The notes below the pieces were generated by a model. It worked only from the letters and a program-made list of their open reading frames with translations, did not search any database and was not told where the DNA came from. Positions 8,222 to 16,681 of a DNA stretch of 64,000 bases are shown piece by piece; the first letter of the stretch is position 1; each line of letters opens with the position of its first letter. Both the position numbers and the translations under genes were made by a program. Origin of the DNA: JAEUUM01 sp038326165 (GTDB lineage Bacteria > Bacteroidota > Bacteroidia > Chitinophagales > Saprospiraceae); contig JBBQJT010000012.1 in the NCBI GenBank assembly GCA_038326165.1, positions 1-64,000 on the forward strand. Reading direction: 5' to 3'.

Positions 8222-9442
8222 ATGAATCATAAAAATGCGCTGACTTTTATTTTCTTTACCCTACTGCTGGATATCATTGGCTGGGGAATTATCATACCTG
8301 TGCTGCCAGGTTTCATTACCGAATTAACAGGTGATACCGTTAGTCAGGCTTCTAAGTTAGCTGGATGGCTCGCCTTTACTTTTTCTATTGTTCAATTTTT
8401 CTTCGCACCTATACTGGGCAATCTGAGCGACCAATTTGGGCGCCGTCCTGTGTTGCTCTTTTCGCTATTTGGATTCAGCATTGATTATATCTTGATTGCT
8501 CTCGCACCCACAATCACTTGGTTGTTTATTGCTCGGGTTATTTCAGGCATCACAGGTGCAAGTATCACTACTGCTCAAGCGTATATTGCGGATATCAGTA
8601 CGGACGAAACCCGTACCAAGAATTTCGGAATGGTTGGGGCTGCATTTGGTTTGGGTTTTATTATCGGGCCAGTCATTGGGGGCTTCATGGGCCAGTTTGG
8701 CACACGGGTTCCATTTTATGCAGCAGCCATTCTCTGCTTTCTGAATTTTCTTTATGGCTATTTCTTTGTTCCTGAATCCCTAGCAATAGAAAATCGCCGA
8801 AAATTTGACTGGAAACGAGCCAATCCTATTGGATCTTTGATGCACTTGAAAAAATATCCTGCCATTCTGGGCTTGGTTGCTTCTTTGAGTTTGGTTTATA
8901 TAGCAGCTCATGCTGTTCAGAGTAACTGGAGTTTTTATTCCATCTTCCGCTACAATTGGAATTCTAATATGGTCGGTATTTCTTTGGGAATTGTGGGTCT
9001 TTTGGTAGGCTTGGTGCAGGGCGTGTTGGTTCGATACGTCAATCCTAAAATAGGAAACGAAAAAAGCATTTACTTGGGATTGGGTCTATATGCGGTGGGC
9101 ATGATGTGTTTTGGACTTGCCACTACTGGCACCTTATTTTTAATAGCCCTGCTTCCTTATTGCTTGGGTGGCATTGCTGGTCCGGCCTTACAAAGCATCC
9201 TTTCAGGTGGTGTTCCTCCCAATGAACAAGGGGAATTACAAGGTGCATTGACGAGTATCATCAGCGTCACTTCTATAATTGGCCCGCCTGTAATGACTGG
9301 GATATTTTACTATTTTACCAAACCTGATGCGACTACAATCTTGCCAGGTGCGCCCTTCTTTTTGGGTGCAATGCTGATGAGCCTCAGTTCATTTTTAGCC
9401 TATCGGGCGCTTCACATCAACAAGAAAGTGGAACTTAATTAG
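8222..9442 (+). CDS. MFS drug-efflux transporter, TetA-like (DHA1 family)
   Basis: An inner-membrane proton antiporter of 406 aa with a hydrophobic pattern consistent with 12 membrane segments. MFS motif A is at residues 66-79 (GNLSDQFGRRPVLL), in the loop after the second segment. A motif-C-like stretch (GLGFIIGPVIGG) is in the fifth segment. The N-terminal pattern LLLDIIGWGIIIPVLPGF and the ARVISGITGAS segment are characteristic of the TetA/tetracycline-type subfamily. In Bacteroidota such chromosomal proteins are common and their substrate is usually unknown, so resistance should not be assumed. The gene converges on alaS and the two stop codons overlap by 4 bp. Confidence 0.88.
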   Translation: MNHKNALTFIFFTLLLDIIGWGIIIPVLPGFITELTGDTVSQASKLAGWLAFTFSIVQFFFAPILGNLSDQFGRRPVLLFSLFGFSIDYILIALAPTITWLFIARVISGITGASITTAQAYIADISTDETRTKNFGMVGAAFGLGFIIGPVIGGFMGQFGTRVPFYAAAILCFLNFLYGYFFVPESLAIENRRKFDWKRANPIGSLMHLKKYPAILGLVASLSLVYIAAHAVQSNWSFYSIFRYNWNSNMVGISLGIVGLLVGLVQGVLVRYVNPKIGNEKSIYLGLGLYAVGMMCFGLATTGTLFLIALLPYCLGGIAGPALQSILSGGVPPNEQGELQGALTSIISVTSIIGPPVMTGIFYYFTKPDATTILPGAPFFLGAMLMSLSSFLAYRALHINKKVELN

Positions 9443-12063
9443 GAATCAGCAATCAACTTCCTAGCAGCAGCAATCGCCAAAGGCAGACCTTCGGGATCAG
9501 TTCCACCTGCTGTGGCATATCCGGCTTGTCCTCCACCTCCACCTTTGACATGTACAGCCAATTCTTTGACCATATTTCCTGCGTGAAATTTAGAACTCAA
9601 TTCATTGGATACAGCAATGCTCAATTGCGGTTTGCCGCCACTGTTGGATCCCAGCACGATAACTCCTGAACCTATTTCATGCAAGAGTTGGCTTGCCAAT
9701 TCCTTAACTGCTTTGCCATCCATTTCACCGACATCAGTGATGATTGTCTTAAAATTCTGAACGCTTTCTGCTTGGGACAACAAATCCGATTTCATAAACT
9801 TAACCAATTGCAATTGGAGTTTTTCAAGATCTTTTTGGGATTTCTTCAAGTCTTCCTGCAAGGATTGAACTGCCACAACGATGTCCTTGGGTGCCTTCAA
9901 TACTTCCTTCAATTCGGACAAGGTCTTTTCGTTTGAATCAACCCAGGCCTTGGCTCCAACTCCTGTTACTGCCTCTATTCTGCGCACTCCTGCTGCCACG
10001 GCAGACTCAGATGTTATTTTGAACAAGCCAATCTGGCCAGTAGCGGCCACATGCGTACCACCGCAAAGCTCACTTGAAAATCCTTTTTCGAAGGTAACAA
10101 CTCTGACTTTGTCACCATATTTTTCACCAAAAAGCATCATTGCTCCTATTTCACGAGCTTCCTCGATTGGCACATCTCGCTGTTCATCCAACGCGATATT
10201 TAAGCGTACTTTTTCATTGACCGTATTTTCTATGGATTCCAACTCAGCGTCACTTAATTTTTGGAAATGACTGAAATCAAATCGCAAACGTTGATTGTTT
10301 ACGTCTTGTCCTTTTTGGTTGGCGTGTTTGCCCACCACACGATGCAATGCTGCGTGCATCAAATGAACCGCGCTGTGATTGGATGAGGTGTCACGTCGCC
10401 AATTGTCGTCTACTTTTGCAGTAACTGGTGCATTTGGGCTTTCAGGCAGTTTGTTTACGATGTGAACAATCAGTTCATTTTCTTTTTTGGTATCACTGAC
10501 TATTAAGGTTTCGCTACCTATTTCTAGTTGTCCACGGTCGCCTGTTTGTCCTCCGCTTTCTCCATAGAAAGGAGTTTCGCTGAGTACCAATTGATATTGT
10601 GGTTCTGATTTTACCAGCACGGTACGGTATTTCACGACAAAAGCTCCTTCAACTTTAGTGGTATCGTAGCCTAAGAATTTCAAATCCTTGTTTTCCTGTA
10701 TTTCATGCCAGTCACCGATTTCCTTTTTGGAATCCGCACGCGACCGCTGTTTCTGTTCAGCCAAAGCTGCCTCAAATCCAGCCTCGTCTATTTGCCAGCC
10801 CTGCTCAGAAGCGATTAACCTAGTAAGATCAATCGGAAACCCGTAGGTATCATACAATTCAAATGCAGTGTTGCCGTCTATCAAATTATGCTTTACGTCG
10901 AGTGCTTCAATGCGTGAAAGACCTTCGGCCAAAGTACGCAAAAATCCCTTTTCTTCCTCCAGAACTACTTTAGAAATAAACTCGCGTTGCTGTTGGATTT
11001 CTGGGAACACATCGCCCATTTCATCAGCCAAAATATGAACCAAAGCATAAAGAATCGGTTCTTTTTGATCCAAAAATGAATAATAATATCTGACTGCCCT
11101 GCGCAGAATACGACGGATCACATAACCTGCTCCACCATTGCCAGGCAATTCACCATCAGCAATTGTAAAAGCTACGGCTCTTATATGATCTGCCATGACT
11201 CGCATGGCTACATCTGACTTGGCGTTGGGATCATAACTTGCAGTATATTTTTTGCCAGTACGAGATTCTATAAACTGAATAAACGGTGTAAAAACATCTG
11301 TATCATAACTCTTGTCTTTGCCTTGCAAAACCATGCACAAGCGTTCAAATCCCATTCCTGTATCCACGTGTCTTTCAGGAAGAGACTCTAAGGAGCGGTC
11401 GGCTTTGCGGTTGTATTGAATAAATACATTGTTCCAGATTTCGACCACCAGCGGATGATCTTTATTTACCAAAGACTCTCCAGGTATTTTTGCTCTATCC
11501 TCATCTGTTCGAAGGTCAACATGTATTTCAGTACAAGGGCCACACGGACCAGTATCACCCATTTCCCAGAAATTATCCTTTTTATTGCCATTGATGATTC
11601 GATTGTCAGGCAATACCTTATTCCATAAAGCATAAGACTCAGTATCGCGTTCAAGACCTTCCTTTTCATCCCCTTCAAAAATAGTAGCATACAATCGCTC
11701 TTTTGGAATTTGACACACATCTGCCAGGTATTCCCAGCTCCATGAAATAGCTTCCTTTTTAAAATAGTCGCCAAAAGACCAGTTGCCCAGCATTTCAAAC
11801 ATGGTATGATGTGTTCCATCAAAACCTACTTCCTCCAAATCATTGTGTTTACCAGAAACGCGCAAGCATTTTTGGGTATCTGTTACTCTTCTGTGTTGAG
11901 GTACTTTGTTCCCAAGAAAATAATCTTTGAACTGATTCATTCCCGCATTTGTGAACATCAATGTAGGATCGTCCTTATTGACTATTGGTGCTGAAGGCAC
12001 TATAGCGTGTTGTTTAGATTTAAAAAAATCTAGAAAACTTTGCCTGACGTCGCGTGATTTCAT
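9439..12063 (-). CDS. alaS: Alanyl-tRNA synthetase
   Basis: Charges tRNA-Ala in the cytoplasm. At 874 aa it has the usual full length. It starts at ATG 12063 (MKSRDVRQSFLDFFKSKQH), followed by the class II motif region LMFTNAGMNQFKDYFLG. The editing domain carries the zinc ligands H563 and H567 (HSAVH) and C667 and H671 (CGGTH). A coiled region follows, then the C-Ala domain with the glycine-rich end GGGGGQAGYATAGG. All diagnostic parts are present. It is transcribed alone, convergent with the MFS gene. A TAAATTTG box on the minus strand at 12127-12120 is a plausible promoter, with a CTTG 16 nt upstream. Confidence 0.98.
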   Translation of the reverse strand: MKSRDVRQSFLDFFKSKQHAIVPSAPIVNKDDPTLMFTNAGMNQFKDYFLGNKVPQHRRVTDTQKCLRVSGKHNDLEEVGFDGTHHTMFEMLGNWSFGDYFKKEAISWSWEYLADVCQIPKERLYATIFEGDEKEGLERDTESYALWNKVLPDNRIINGNKKDNFWEMGDTGPCGPCTEIHVDLRTDEDRAKIPGESLVNKDHPLVVEIWNNVFIQYNRKADRSLESLPERHVDTGMGFERLCMVLQGKDKSYDTDVFTPFIQFIESRTGKKYTASYDPNAKSDVAMRVMADHIRAVAFTIADGELPGNGGAGYVIRRILRRAVRYYYSFLDQKEPILYALVHILADEMGDVFPEIQQQREFISKVVLEEEKGFLRTLAEGLSRIEALDVKHNLIDGNTAFELYDTYGFPIDLTRLIASEQGWQIDEAGFEAALAEQKQRSRADSKKEIGDWHEIQENKDLKFLGYDTTKVEGAFVVKYRTVLVKSEPQYQLVLSETPFYGESGGQTGDRGQLEIGSETLIVSDTKKENELIVHIVNKLPESPNAPVTAKVDDNWRRDTSSNHSAVHLMHAALHRVVGKHANQKGQDVNNQRLRFDFSHFQKLSDAELESIENTVNEKVRLNIALDEQRDVPIEEAREIGAMMLFGEKYGDKVRVVTFEKGFSSELCGGTHVAATGQIGLFKITSESAVAAGVRRIEAVTGVGAKAWVDSNEKTLSELKEVLKAPKDIVVAVQSLQEDLKKSQKDLEKLQLQLVKFMKSDLLSQAESVQNFKTIITDVGEMDGKAVKELASQLLHEIGSGVIVLGSNSGGKPQLSIAVSNELSSKFHAGNMVKELAVHVKGGGGGQAGYATAGGTDPEGLPLAIAAARKLIADS

Positions 12064-12326
12064 GAAATGGAAATTCAGATATTTGATAGACTAGAAACGG
12101 AGAATTCTGTAAATTGGTGCAAATTTAAACGCAATCTCTACAACAAGTTCGACTCTTAGACGTTTTACATAATTCTTTTTACAGATTGGCAATATAAAAA
12201 TATGTTATTACCCATGCCAAAAGTTGGGGGATTCAACATTGATTCGTATTTTAGCGGCTGTTAAAACGATAAAGTATACCATCCTACCCGACATGAACGT
12301 TTTTTAGTCCTTGTAAAAAATGCAAC
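12064..12326. other. Divergent promoter region between alaS and the M23 peptidase gene
   Basis: 263 bp without an open frame. It holds the minus-strand TAAATTTG box of alaS (12120-12127). For the plus-strand gene I could not settle on a promoter. Confidence 0.4.
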
Positions 12327-13307
12327 ATGCCCAGAGAAAAATTTATATACAACAAGCATACACTTCGATTTGAGCGTCTTCAACTGACCTTAAAAGAAAG
12401 AGCTTTGAAACTGTTTAGTTTCGTTTCAGCAGTATTGGTTGCTTCTGTCATTGCCCTTTCATTGGCCTTTACTTACTTCCCTTCACCCAGAGAAAAAATG
12501 CTCTTGACCCAGATCAAGAACATGGATAGTAAATACACGGCTTTGAATCATGAAATAAATACCATGTCCAAAGTGCTTATAAATATTCAAGATCGCGACG
12601 CAAATGTTCACAGATTGATGTTTGGAATGGATCCGATTGACCCAAATGTATGGGAAGGTGGTGTAGGTGGCCGACCAAAGAAATTTAGTTTTGGACTGGG
12701 CAACGTAGGTGAAAGCTTACTTGAAACAGAACAACGCACACACCAATTGGAACGTCAACTCGTCATGCAATCTATGAGCTTGGATACCATCATGAATTTG
12801 GCAAAAAGCAAGGAAAGAATGTATTCTTCTATCCCGATAATAACACCAATAGGAGTTGATAAATTCAAAGGACGCATAAGTAGTTTATCAGGATTTGGTA
12901 TGCGCATTCACCCTATTCTTAAAGTAAGAAGAATGCACACTGGTGTAGATTTTCCTGCATCTGTTGGAACAGCTATTCAGGCTACAGGTGATGGCCGTGT
13001 TGAAAAAATTGAATACAATGGAGGCGGCTACGGCAAAAACGTAACCATCAATCATGGTTATGGATACAAAACGCTTTATGCTCACATGAGCAATGTAAGC
13101 GTGAAAGAAGGTCAGAGTGTAAAAAGAGGTCAAAAAATAGGTGCAGTTGGTTCCACTGGGCGAAGTTCAGCACCACATTGCCATTACGAGGTTATTATAA
13201 AAGGTCAAAAAGTAAATCCAGTCCATTATTGTATTGAAGGAGTGACGCCAGCCGAGTACAAAGATTTGGTTGAAATGTCTCAAAACTCCAATATTTCATA
13301 CGACTAA
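12327..13307 (+). CDS. Membrane-anchored M23 (LytM-type) peptidoglycan endopeptidase
   Basis: A short basic cytoplasmic N-terminus is followed by one membrane helix at about 31-50 (LFSFVSAVLVASVIALSLAF), a predicted coiled coil, and a C-terminal M23 domain facing the periplasm. Zinc ligands are in place: H204 and D208 (HTGVD) and the HxH pair H284/H286 (HCHYE). SGFGMRIHPILKVRRMHTGV is the family's signature region. This architecture is shared by cell-wall hydrolases and by scaffold proteins of the cell-shape machinery; with both motifs intact it is likely an active endopeptidase. It lies 9 bp before the MerR-type gene and probably shares its transcript. Confidence 0.93.
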   Translation: MPREKFIYNKHTLRFERLQLTLKERALKLFSFVSAVLVASVIALSLAFTYFPSPREKMLLTQIKNMDSKYTALNHEINTMSKVLINIQDRDANVHRLMFGMDPIDPNVWEGGVGGRPKKFSFGLGNVGESLLETEQRTHQLERQLVMQSMSLDTIMNLAKSKERMYSSIPIITPIGVDKFKGRISSLSGFGMRIHPILKVRRMHTGVDFPASVGTAIQATGDGRVEKIEYNGGGYGKNVTINHGYGYKTLYAHMSNVSVKEGQSVKRGQKIGAVGSTGRSSAPHCHYEVIIKGQKVNPVHYCIEGVTPAEYKDLVEMSQNSNISYD

Positions 13308-13316
13308 CTCTGCACT

Positions 13317-13673
13317 TTGGACATACTCACTAAAATCCTATACGAACAAGCCAAACGTTATTTTACAATCAGTGAAGCCTCCAAAATGTTCGACGTAAAT
13401 CCATCCCTGTTGCGTTTTTGGGAAGAGGAATTCAGCTCCTTGCAGCCAACCAAAAACAGAAAAGGAGATAGACTTTATACCGAAAAAAATATCGACCAAA
13501 TTCGCCTTATTTACCACCTCGTCAAAGAGAAAGGATATACACTTGAAGGTGCCCGACATGAAATAAATACCAAGAAGGGAAAGGAAGAATCCAAACAACT
13601 GTTGATCAATCGACTGATTGATATCCGAAAATCACTTTCCGAAGGCTTGGAAGAACTCAATAAACTGAGCTAA
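13317..13673 (+). CDS. MerR-family transcriptional regulator
   Basis: A 118-aa DNA-binding protein. The winged helix-turn-helix is plain: YFTISEASKMFDVNPSLLRF, then the wing KNRKGDRLYTEKNIDQIRLI and LVKEKGYTLEGARHEI. Only a short helix follows, so there is no effector-binding domain. Initiation looks to be at TTG 13317: an in-frame TAA lies just upstream and the first ATG is already inside the recognition helix region. It probably sits in an operon with the M23 peptidase. Its last 17 bp overlap the 3' end of the convergent ABC gene. Similar short MerR proteins are found near cell-wall genes in Bacteroidota; a regulatory target cannot be read from the sequence. Confidence 0.88.
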   Translation: MDILTKILYEQAKRYFTISEASKMFDVNPSLLRFWEEEFSSLQPTKNRKGDRLYTEKNIDQIRLIYHLVKEKGYTLEGARHEINTKKGKEESKQLLINRLIDIRKSLSEGLEELNKLS

Positions 13674-14283
13674 AGTCCAATAGGTTTATCTTTGAACTAC
13701 AATGTTTAAAATCACTTGCATCATTGGAAGCAATAATGATGGTACTTTGCCCGATCAACTCACTCAATAGCGCTTCATACCATACTACACCTGCAGTATC
13801 CAAATTGGTAGTTGGTTCATCTATGAATAATATCTCGGACGCAAAAGCAAATCCAAGCAACAACCTGGCCCTTTGCTTCATACCTGAGGAATATTGGCTG
13901 ATCAACTTGGTATTTACATTGTAAGGAAATCTTGCCAAAGATGATTCTTTGTTCCATCCTGCTCTCCATGACTTAAAGCTAGAAACAAAATCCAGTAATT
14001 CAGCTAAAGTGAACTCTTCGATCAGCTCGATATATGGAGCGCAATAACTAAAGTGCTTGTAGACCTCTTCAATAGCCACCTCCTTAGCATTTGAACTGAA
14101 ATAGCTAACAGAGCCTTCGGTGAGGGTCAGTTGCCCGGAAATACAACGCAAAAGTGTTGACTTACCTGCTCCGTTAGGTCCAGCAATCCCGATGCAAGTA
14201 TCGTCTTCTATTTGTAATAAAATGCCTCTAAATATCCAATCGCGTTTGATTCGCCTTCCAGCATTGTTCAATTTGATTTTCAT
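13657..14283 (-). CDS. ABC transporter ATP-binding protein (stand-alone)
   Basis: A 208-aa nucleotide-binding subunit with Walker A GPNGAGKST at 35-43, signature YSSGMKQR at 131-138, and Walker B ILFIDEP at 151-157 followed by the D-loop NLD. The H-loop position reads IIIASND, with Asn187 where most ABC ATPases have His. No membrane subunit is encoded next to it, so the permease must lie elsewhere. The size and the SSGMKQR signature resemble CcmA/ABC-2-type exporters. It is the last gene of the lpxC/fabZ-lpxA operon (19 bp after lpxA), which hints at an envelope role but does not prove it. Confidence 0.85.
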   Translation of the reverse strand: MKIKLNNAGRRIKRDWIFRGILLQIEDDTCIGIAGPNGAGKSTLLRCISGQLTLTEGSVSYFSSNAKEVAIEEVYKHFSYCAPYIELIEEFTLAELLDFVSSFKSWRAGWNKESSLARFPYNVNTKLISQYSSGMKQRARLLLGFAFASEILFIDEPTTNLDTAGVVWYEALLSELIGQSTIIIASNDASDFKHCSSKINLLDFSSVY

Positions 14284-14302
14284 GAAATATTGATTTCACA
14301 CA

Positions 14303-15085
14303 TCAAAACTGAATGGTATTGAGTCCACGCATAATCCCTCTTGTTGCTCCTTTGATAAAATCGAGGATCAAAGTCTTTTCAGGTGTATCCGGCATAGTCT
14401 GTTCAATAATCTGAACAGCTTTGGTAACGTTGTTACCTTTGACATAAAGGATCCTGTAAATGTCTTGAATATTTAATATTTGCTCTGGAGTAAATCCTCG
14501 TCTCTTTAAACCAACTGTATTCACTCCGTTGTACGACAAAGGCTCGCGACCTGCCCTTACAAAAGGTGGAACATCTTTGCGCACTAGGGAGCCACCACCT
14601 ATCATTACGTGGGGGCCTATCTTTACGAACTGGTGGACAGCAGTCAAGCCACCAAGCACCGTTTGGTTGCCAATGGTAATATGACCAGCAAGGTTTACAT
14701 TATTAGCTAAAATTACACGCTCACCTATCACACAATCATGTGCTACATGAACATAAGCCATTAACAGCGCATGATCTCCAATGACAGTTTTTTCATTCGC
14801 AGCGGTTCCTCTGTTTAGGGTACAATACTCACGTATAGTTACGTTGTCACCAATTTCAAGAGTAGATTGCTCACCAGCAAATTTCAGATCTTGAGGTACA
14901 CTACCTACAATGGCTCCAGGAAAAAACCGACAGTTTTTGCCAATACGTACACCATTATTGATTGTAACATGAGGCCCAATCCAGGTACCGTCACCGATGA
15001 TCACATCTTCTTCGATGATGCAAAATGGAGAAATGATTACATTCTGACCAATCTTTGCATTGGGGTGGATGATAGAATTTGTCAT
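14303..15085 (-). CDS. lpxA: UDP-N-acetylglucosamine acyltransferase (lipid A synthesis)
   Basis: Catalyses the first step of lipid A synthesis, moving an acyl chain from acyl-ACP to UDP-GlcNAc. The 260-aa protein consists of left-handed beta-helix hexapeptide repeats (IGDGTWIGPHVTINNGVRIG and many more). The catalytic His is H116 in VHVAHD, followed by the conserved ILANNVNLAGH block. A helical C-terminal domain ends the protein. It starts 6 bp after lpxC/fabZ, in one operon with it. Confidence 0.97.
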   Translation of the reverse strand: MTNSIIHPNAKIGQNVIISPFCIIEEDVIIGDGTWIGPHVTINNGVRIGKNCRFFPGAIVGSVPQDLKFAGEQSTLEIGDNVTIREYCTLNRGTAANEKTVIGDHALLMAYVHVAHDCVIGERVILANNVNLAGHITIGNQTVLGGLTAVHQFVKIGPHVMIGGGSLVRKDVPPFVRAGREPLSYNGVNTVGLKRRGFTPEQILNIQDIYRILYVKGNNVTKAVQIIEQTMPDTPEKTLILDFIKGATRGIMRGLNTIQF

Positions 15086-15091
15086 CAGTTA

Positions 15092-16486
15092 TTATTTAGA
15101 CCTTTTCACTATTTGTGCTGTCAGCTCTGCCTCTGAAACCATCTTATTCCCGACGTAAGCGGTACCGAGCATGCGCACAATACCTCTCCTGATTGGTTCC
15201 AATAATTCAAGCTTCAACAACAATGTATCACCAGGCACAACTTTATGTTTGAATTTACAATTATCTATTTTAAGAAAATAAGTATCCCAATCTGATTGAT
15301 CTTCCTGAGTACTTATAGCGAGAACACCACCAATTTGAGCCATTGCTTCTATCTGTAGAACACCTGGCATAATAGGATTTCCTGGGAAGTGCCCTGGAAA
15401 ATAATACTCATTGAATGTTACGTTTTTTAAGCCGACAACTTCAGTATCTGTCATCTTGATTACCTTATCAACCATCAAGAAAGGATGACGGTGGGGCAAA
15501 ATATTAAGCAATTCCTGATGCGTAAGTATAGGTTCCACCCGTGGATCATAAATAGGAATAGAGCTATTCTTTTTATCTTCCAGAAAGGCTTTCTTCAAAA
15601 TTTTTGCAAACTGAATATTGCTTGTGTGTCCAGGTTTGGTAGCCACTATTTTGCCTTTGATGTGTTTCCCTACCAAAGCGAGATCGCCAATTACATCTAA
15701 CAATTTATGTCTGGCAGGTTCATTTTTGAAACGCAGTTCTGCGGTGTTTAATATTCCTTCCTTCTTAACTTCAACTGCAGGCTTACCTAATTTTTCTGCC
15801 AATCTTGCCAAGTCTTGGTCGCTCATTACACGATCAACTATCACAACAGCATTGTCCAGATCGCCTCCTTTGATCAATCCATTGGCAACCAGCTGCTCCA
15901 ACTCGTGCAGAAAAACAAATGTTCTACTCGGTCCAATTTGGCTTGTGTATTCCTCTATTGAATTCAACGAAGCAAACTGCTGTCCAAGCACAGGACTATT
16001 GAAATCAATCATGGTAGTCACTTCAAAATGGTCAGAAGGGACGGCCAATAATTCAGAACCAGACATTTCATCCTTGAAAGGTATTGGATATTTAATTACA
16101 AAGTATTCTCTTTCAGCTTCTTGTTCAACAAATCCAGCTGCATTGAGCGCTTCAATAAAAATCAGTGCGCTTCCATCCATTATTGGAACTTCAGGACCAT
16201 CAACTTCTATCAAAACATTATCCAATTGCATTCCAATAAGTGCACTTAGGGTATGCTCCACGGTGCTGATCTGCGCATCACCAACTCTGAGCGTAGTTCC
16301 GCGATTGGTAGAAACCACGTATTGCGCATCAGCTGGAATAACAGGTTGCTCCGGCAAATCAACACGCTGAAACTTAAATCCGGTGTTGATCTCCGCAGGT
16401 TTGAAAGTAAGAGTAACCGCCTTGCCAGAATGGAGACCCACGCCTTTCACGGATGCCGATGACTTAATTGTTCTTTGTTTTGGCAA
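15092..16486 (-). CDS. lpxC/fabZ: Bifunctional LpxC deacetylase / FabZ dehydratase
   Basis: A 464-aa fusion found throughout Bacteroidota. The N-terminal part (about 1-310) is the zinc-dependent UDP-3-O-acyl-GlcNAc deacetylase LpxC: H78 in VEHTLSALIGM and the second site HKLLDVIGDLALVG. The C-terminal part (about 320-464) is the 3-hydroxyacyl-ACP dehydratase FabZ: LPHRHPFLMVDKV, catalytic H366 in GHFPGNP and E380 in VLQIEAMAQ. The fusion couples lipid A and fatty acid synthesis. It is the first gene of the operon with lpxA and the ABC ATPase, read from a strong promoter at 16506-16535. Confidence 0.97.
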   Translation of the reverse strand: MPKQRTIKSSASVKGVGLHSGKAVTLTFKPAEINTGFKFQRVDLPEQPVIPADAQYVVSTNRGTTLRVGDAQISTVEHTLSALIGMQLDNVLIEVDGPEVPIMDGSALIFIEALNAAGFVEQEAEREYFVIKYPIPFKDEMSGSELLAVPSDHFEVTTMIDFNSPVLGQQFASLNSIEEYTSQIGPSRTFVFLHELEQLVANGLIKGGDLDNAVVIVDRVMSDQDLARLAEKLGKPAVEVKKEGILNTAELRFKNEPARHKLLDVIGDLALVGKHIKGKIVATKPGHTSNIQFAKILKKAFLEDKKNSSIPIYDPRVEPILTHQELLNILPHRHPFLMVDKVIKMTDTEVVGLKNVTFNEYYFPGHFPGNPIMPGVLQIEAMAQIGGVLAISTQEDQSDWDTYFLKIDNCKFKHKVVPGDTLLLKLELLEPIRRGIVRMLGTAYVGNKMVSEAELTAQIVKRSK

Positions 16487-16505
16487 AATTTTAATAATTT
16501 CTGAG

Positions 16506-16535
16506 CAAAGATAATCGAAAGTTGAAGCTCTACAA
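16506..16535 (-). promoter_or_regulatory. Promoter of the lpxC/fabZ-lpxA operon
   Basis: On the minus strand, TTG (16535-16533), a 19-nt spacer, then TATCTTTG (16513-16506), an excellent match to the Bacteroidota consensus. The -7 box is 20 bp from the start codon. Confidence 0.75.
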
Positions 16536-16576
16536 TGCTTGTTTCAAACACATTTTATTGAAATTCAAAATCATAT

Positions 16577-16612
16577 AAAAAGCCCCTTCCCAAATTACTC
16601 TGGGAAGAGGCT
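16577..16612 (-). terminator. Terminator of the 4676-aa giant protein gene
   Basis: On the minus strand, AGCCTCTTCCCA and TGGGAAGGGGCT form a 12-bp stem with one mismatch around an 8-nt loop, followed by a T tract. It lies about 70 bp after the stop codon of the giant gene. Confidence 0.8.
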
Positions 16613-16681
16613 ATTTTCTTCATGAAATCCTTGCTTTTTGGAGCAAGTTTTTCATTATGCACATTGATTCAAATCCCGATA

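Noticed and set aside
8222..9442. Naming the MFS protein tetA as an antibiotic-resistance gene
   Set aside because: It belongs to the TetA-like branch, but chromosomal Bacteroidota relatives are common and nothing in the sequence fixes tetracycline as substrate.
15618..16370. A 250-codon plus-strand open frame
   Set aside because: It lies wholly antisense to lpxC/fabZ, whose motifs are complete, and its translation is low in recognisable structure.
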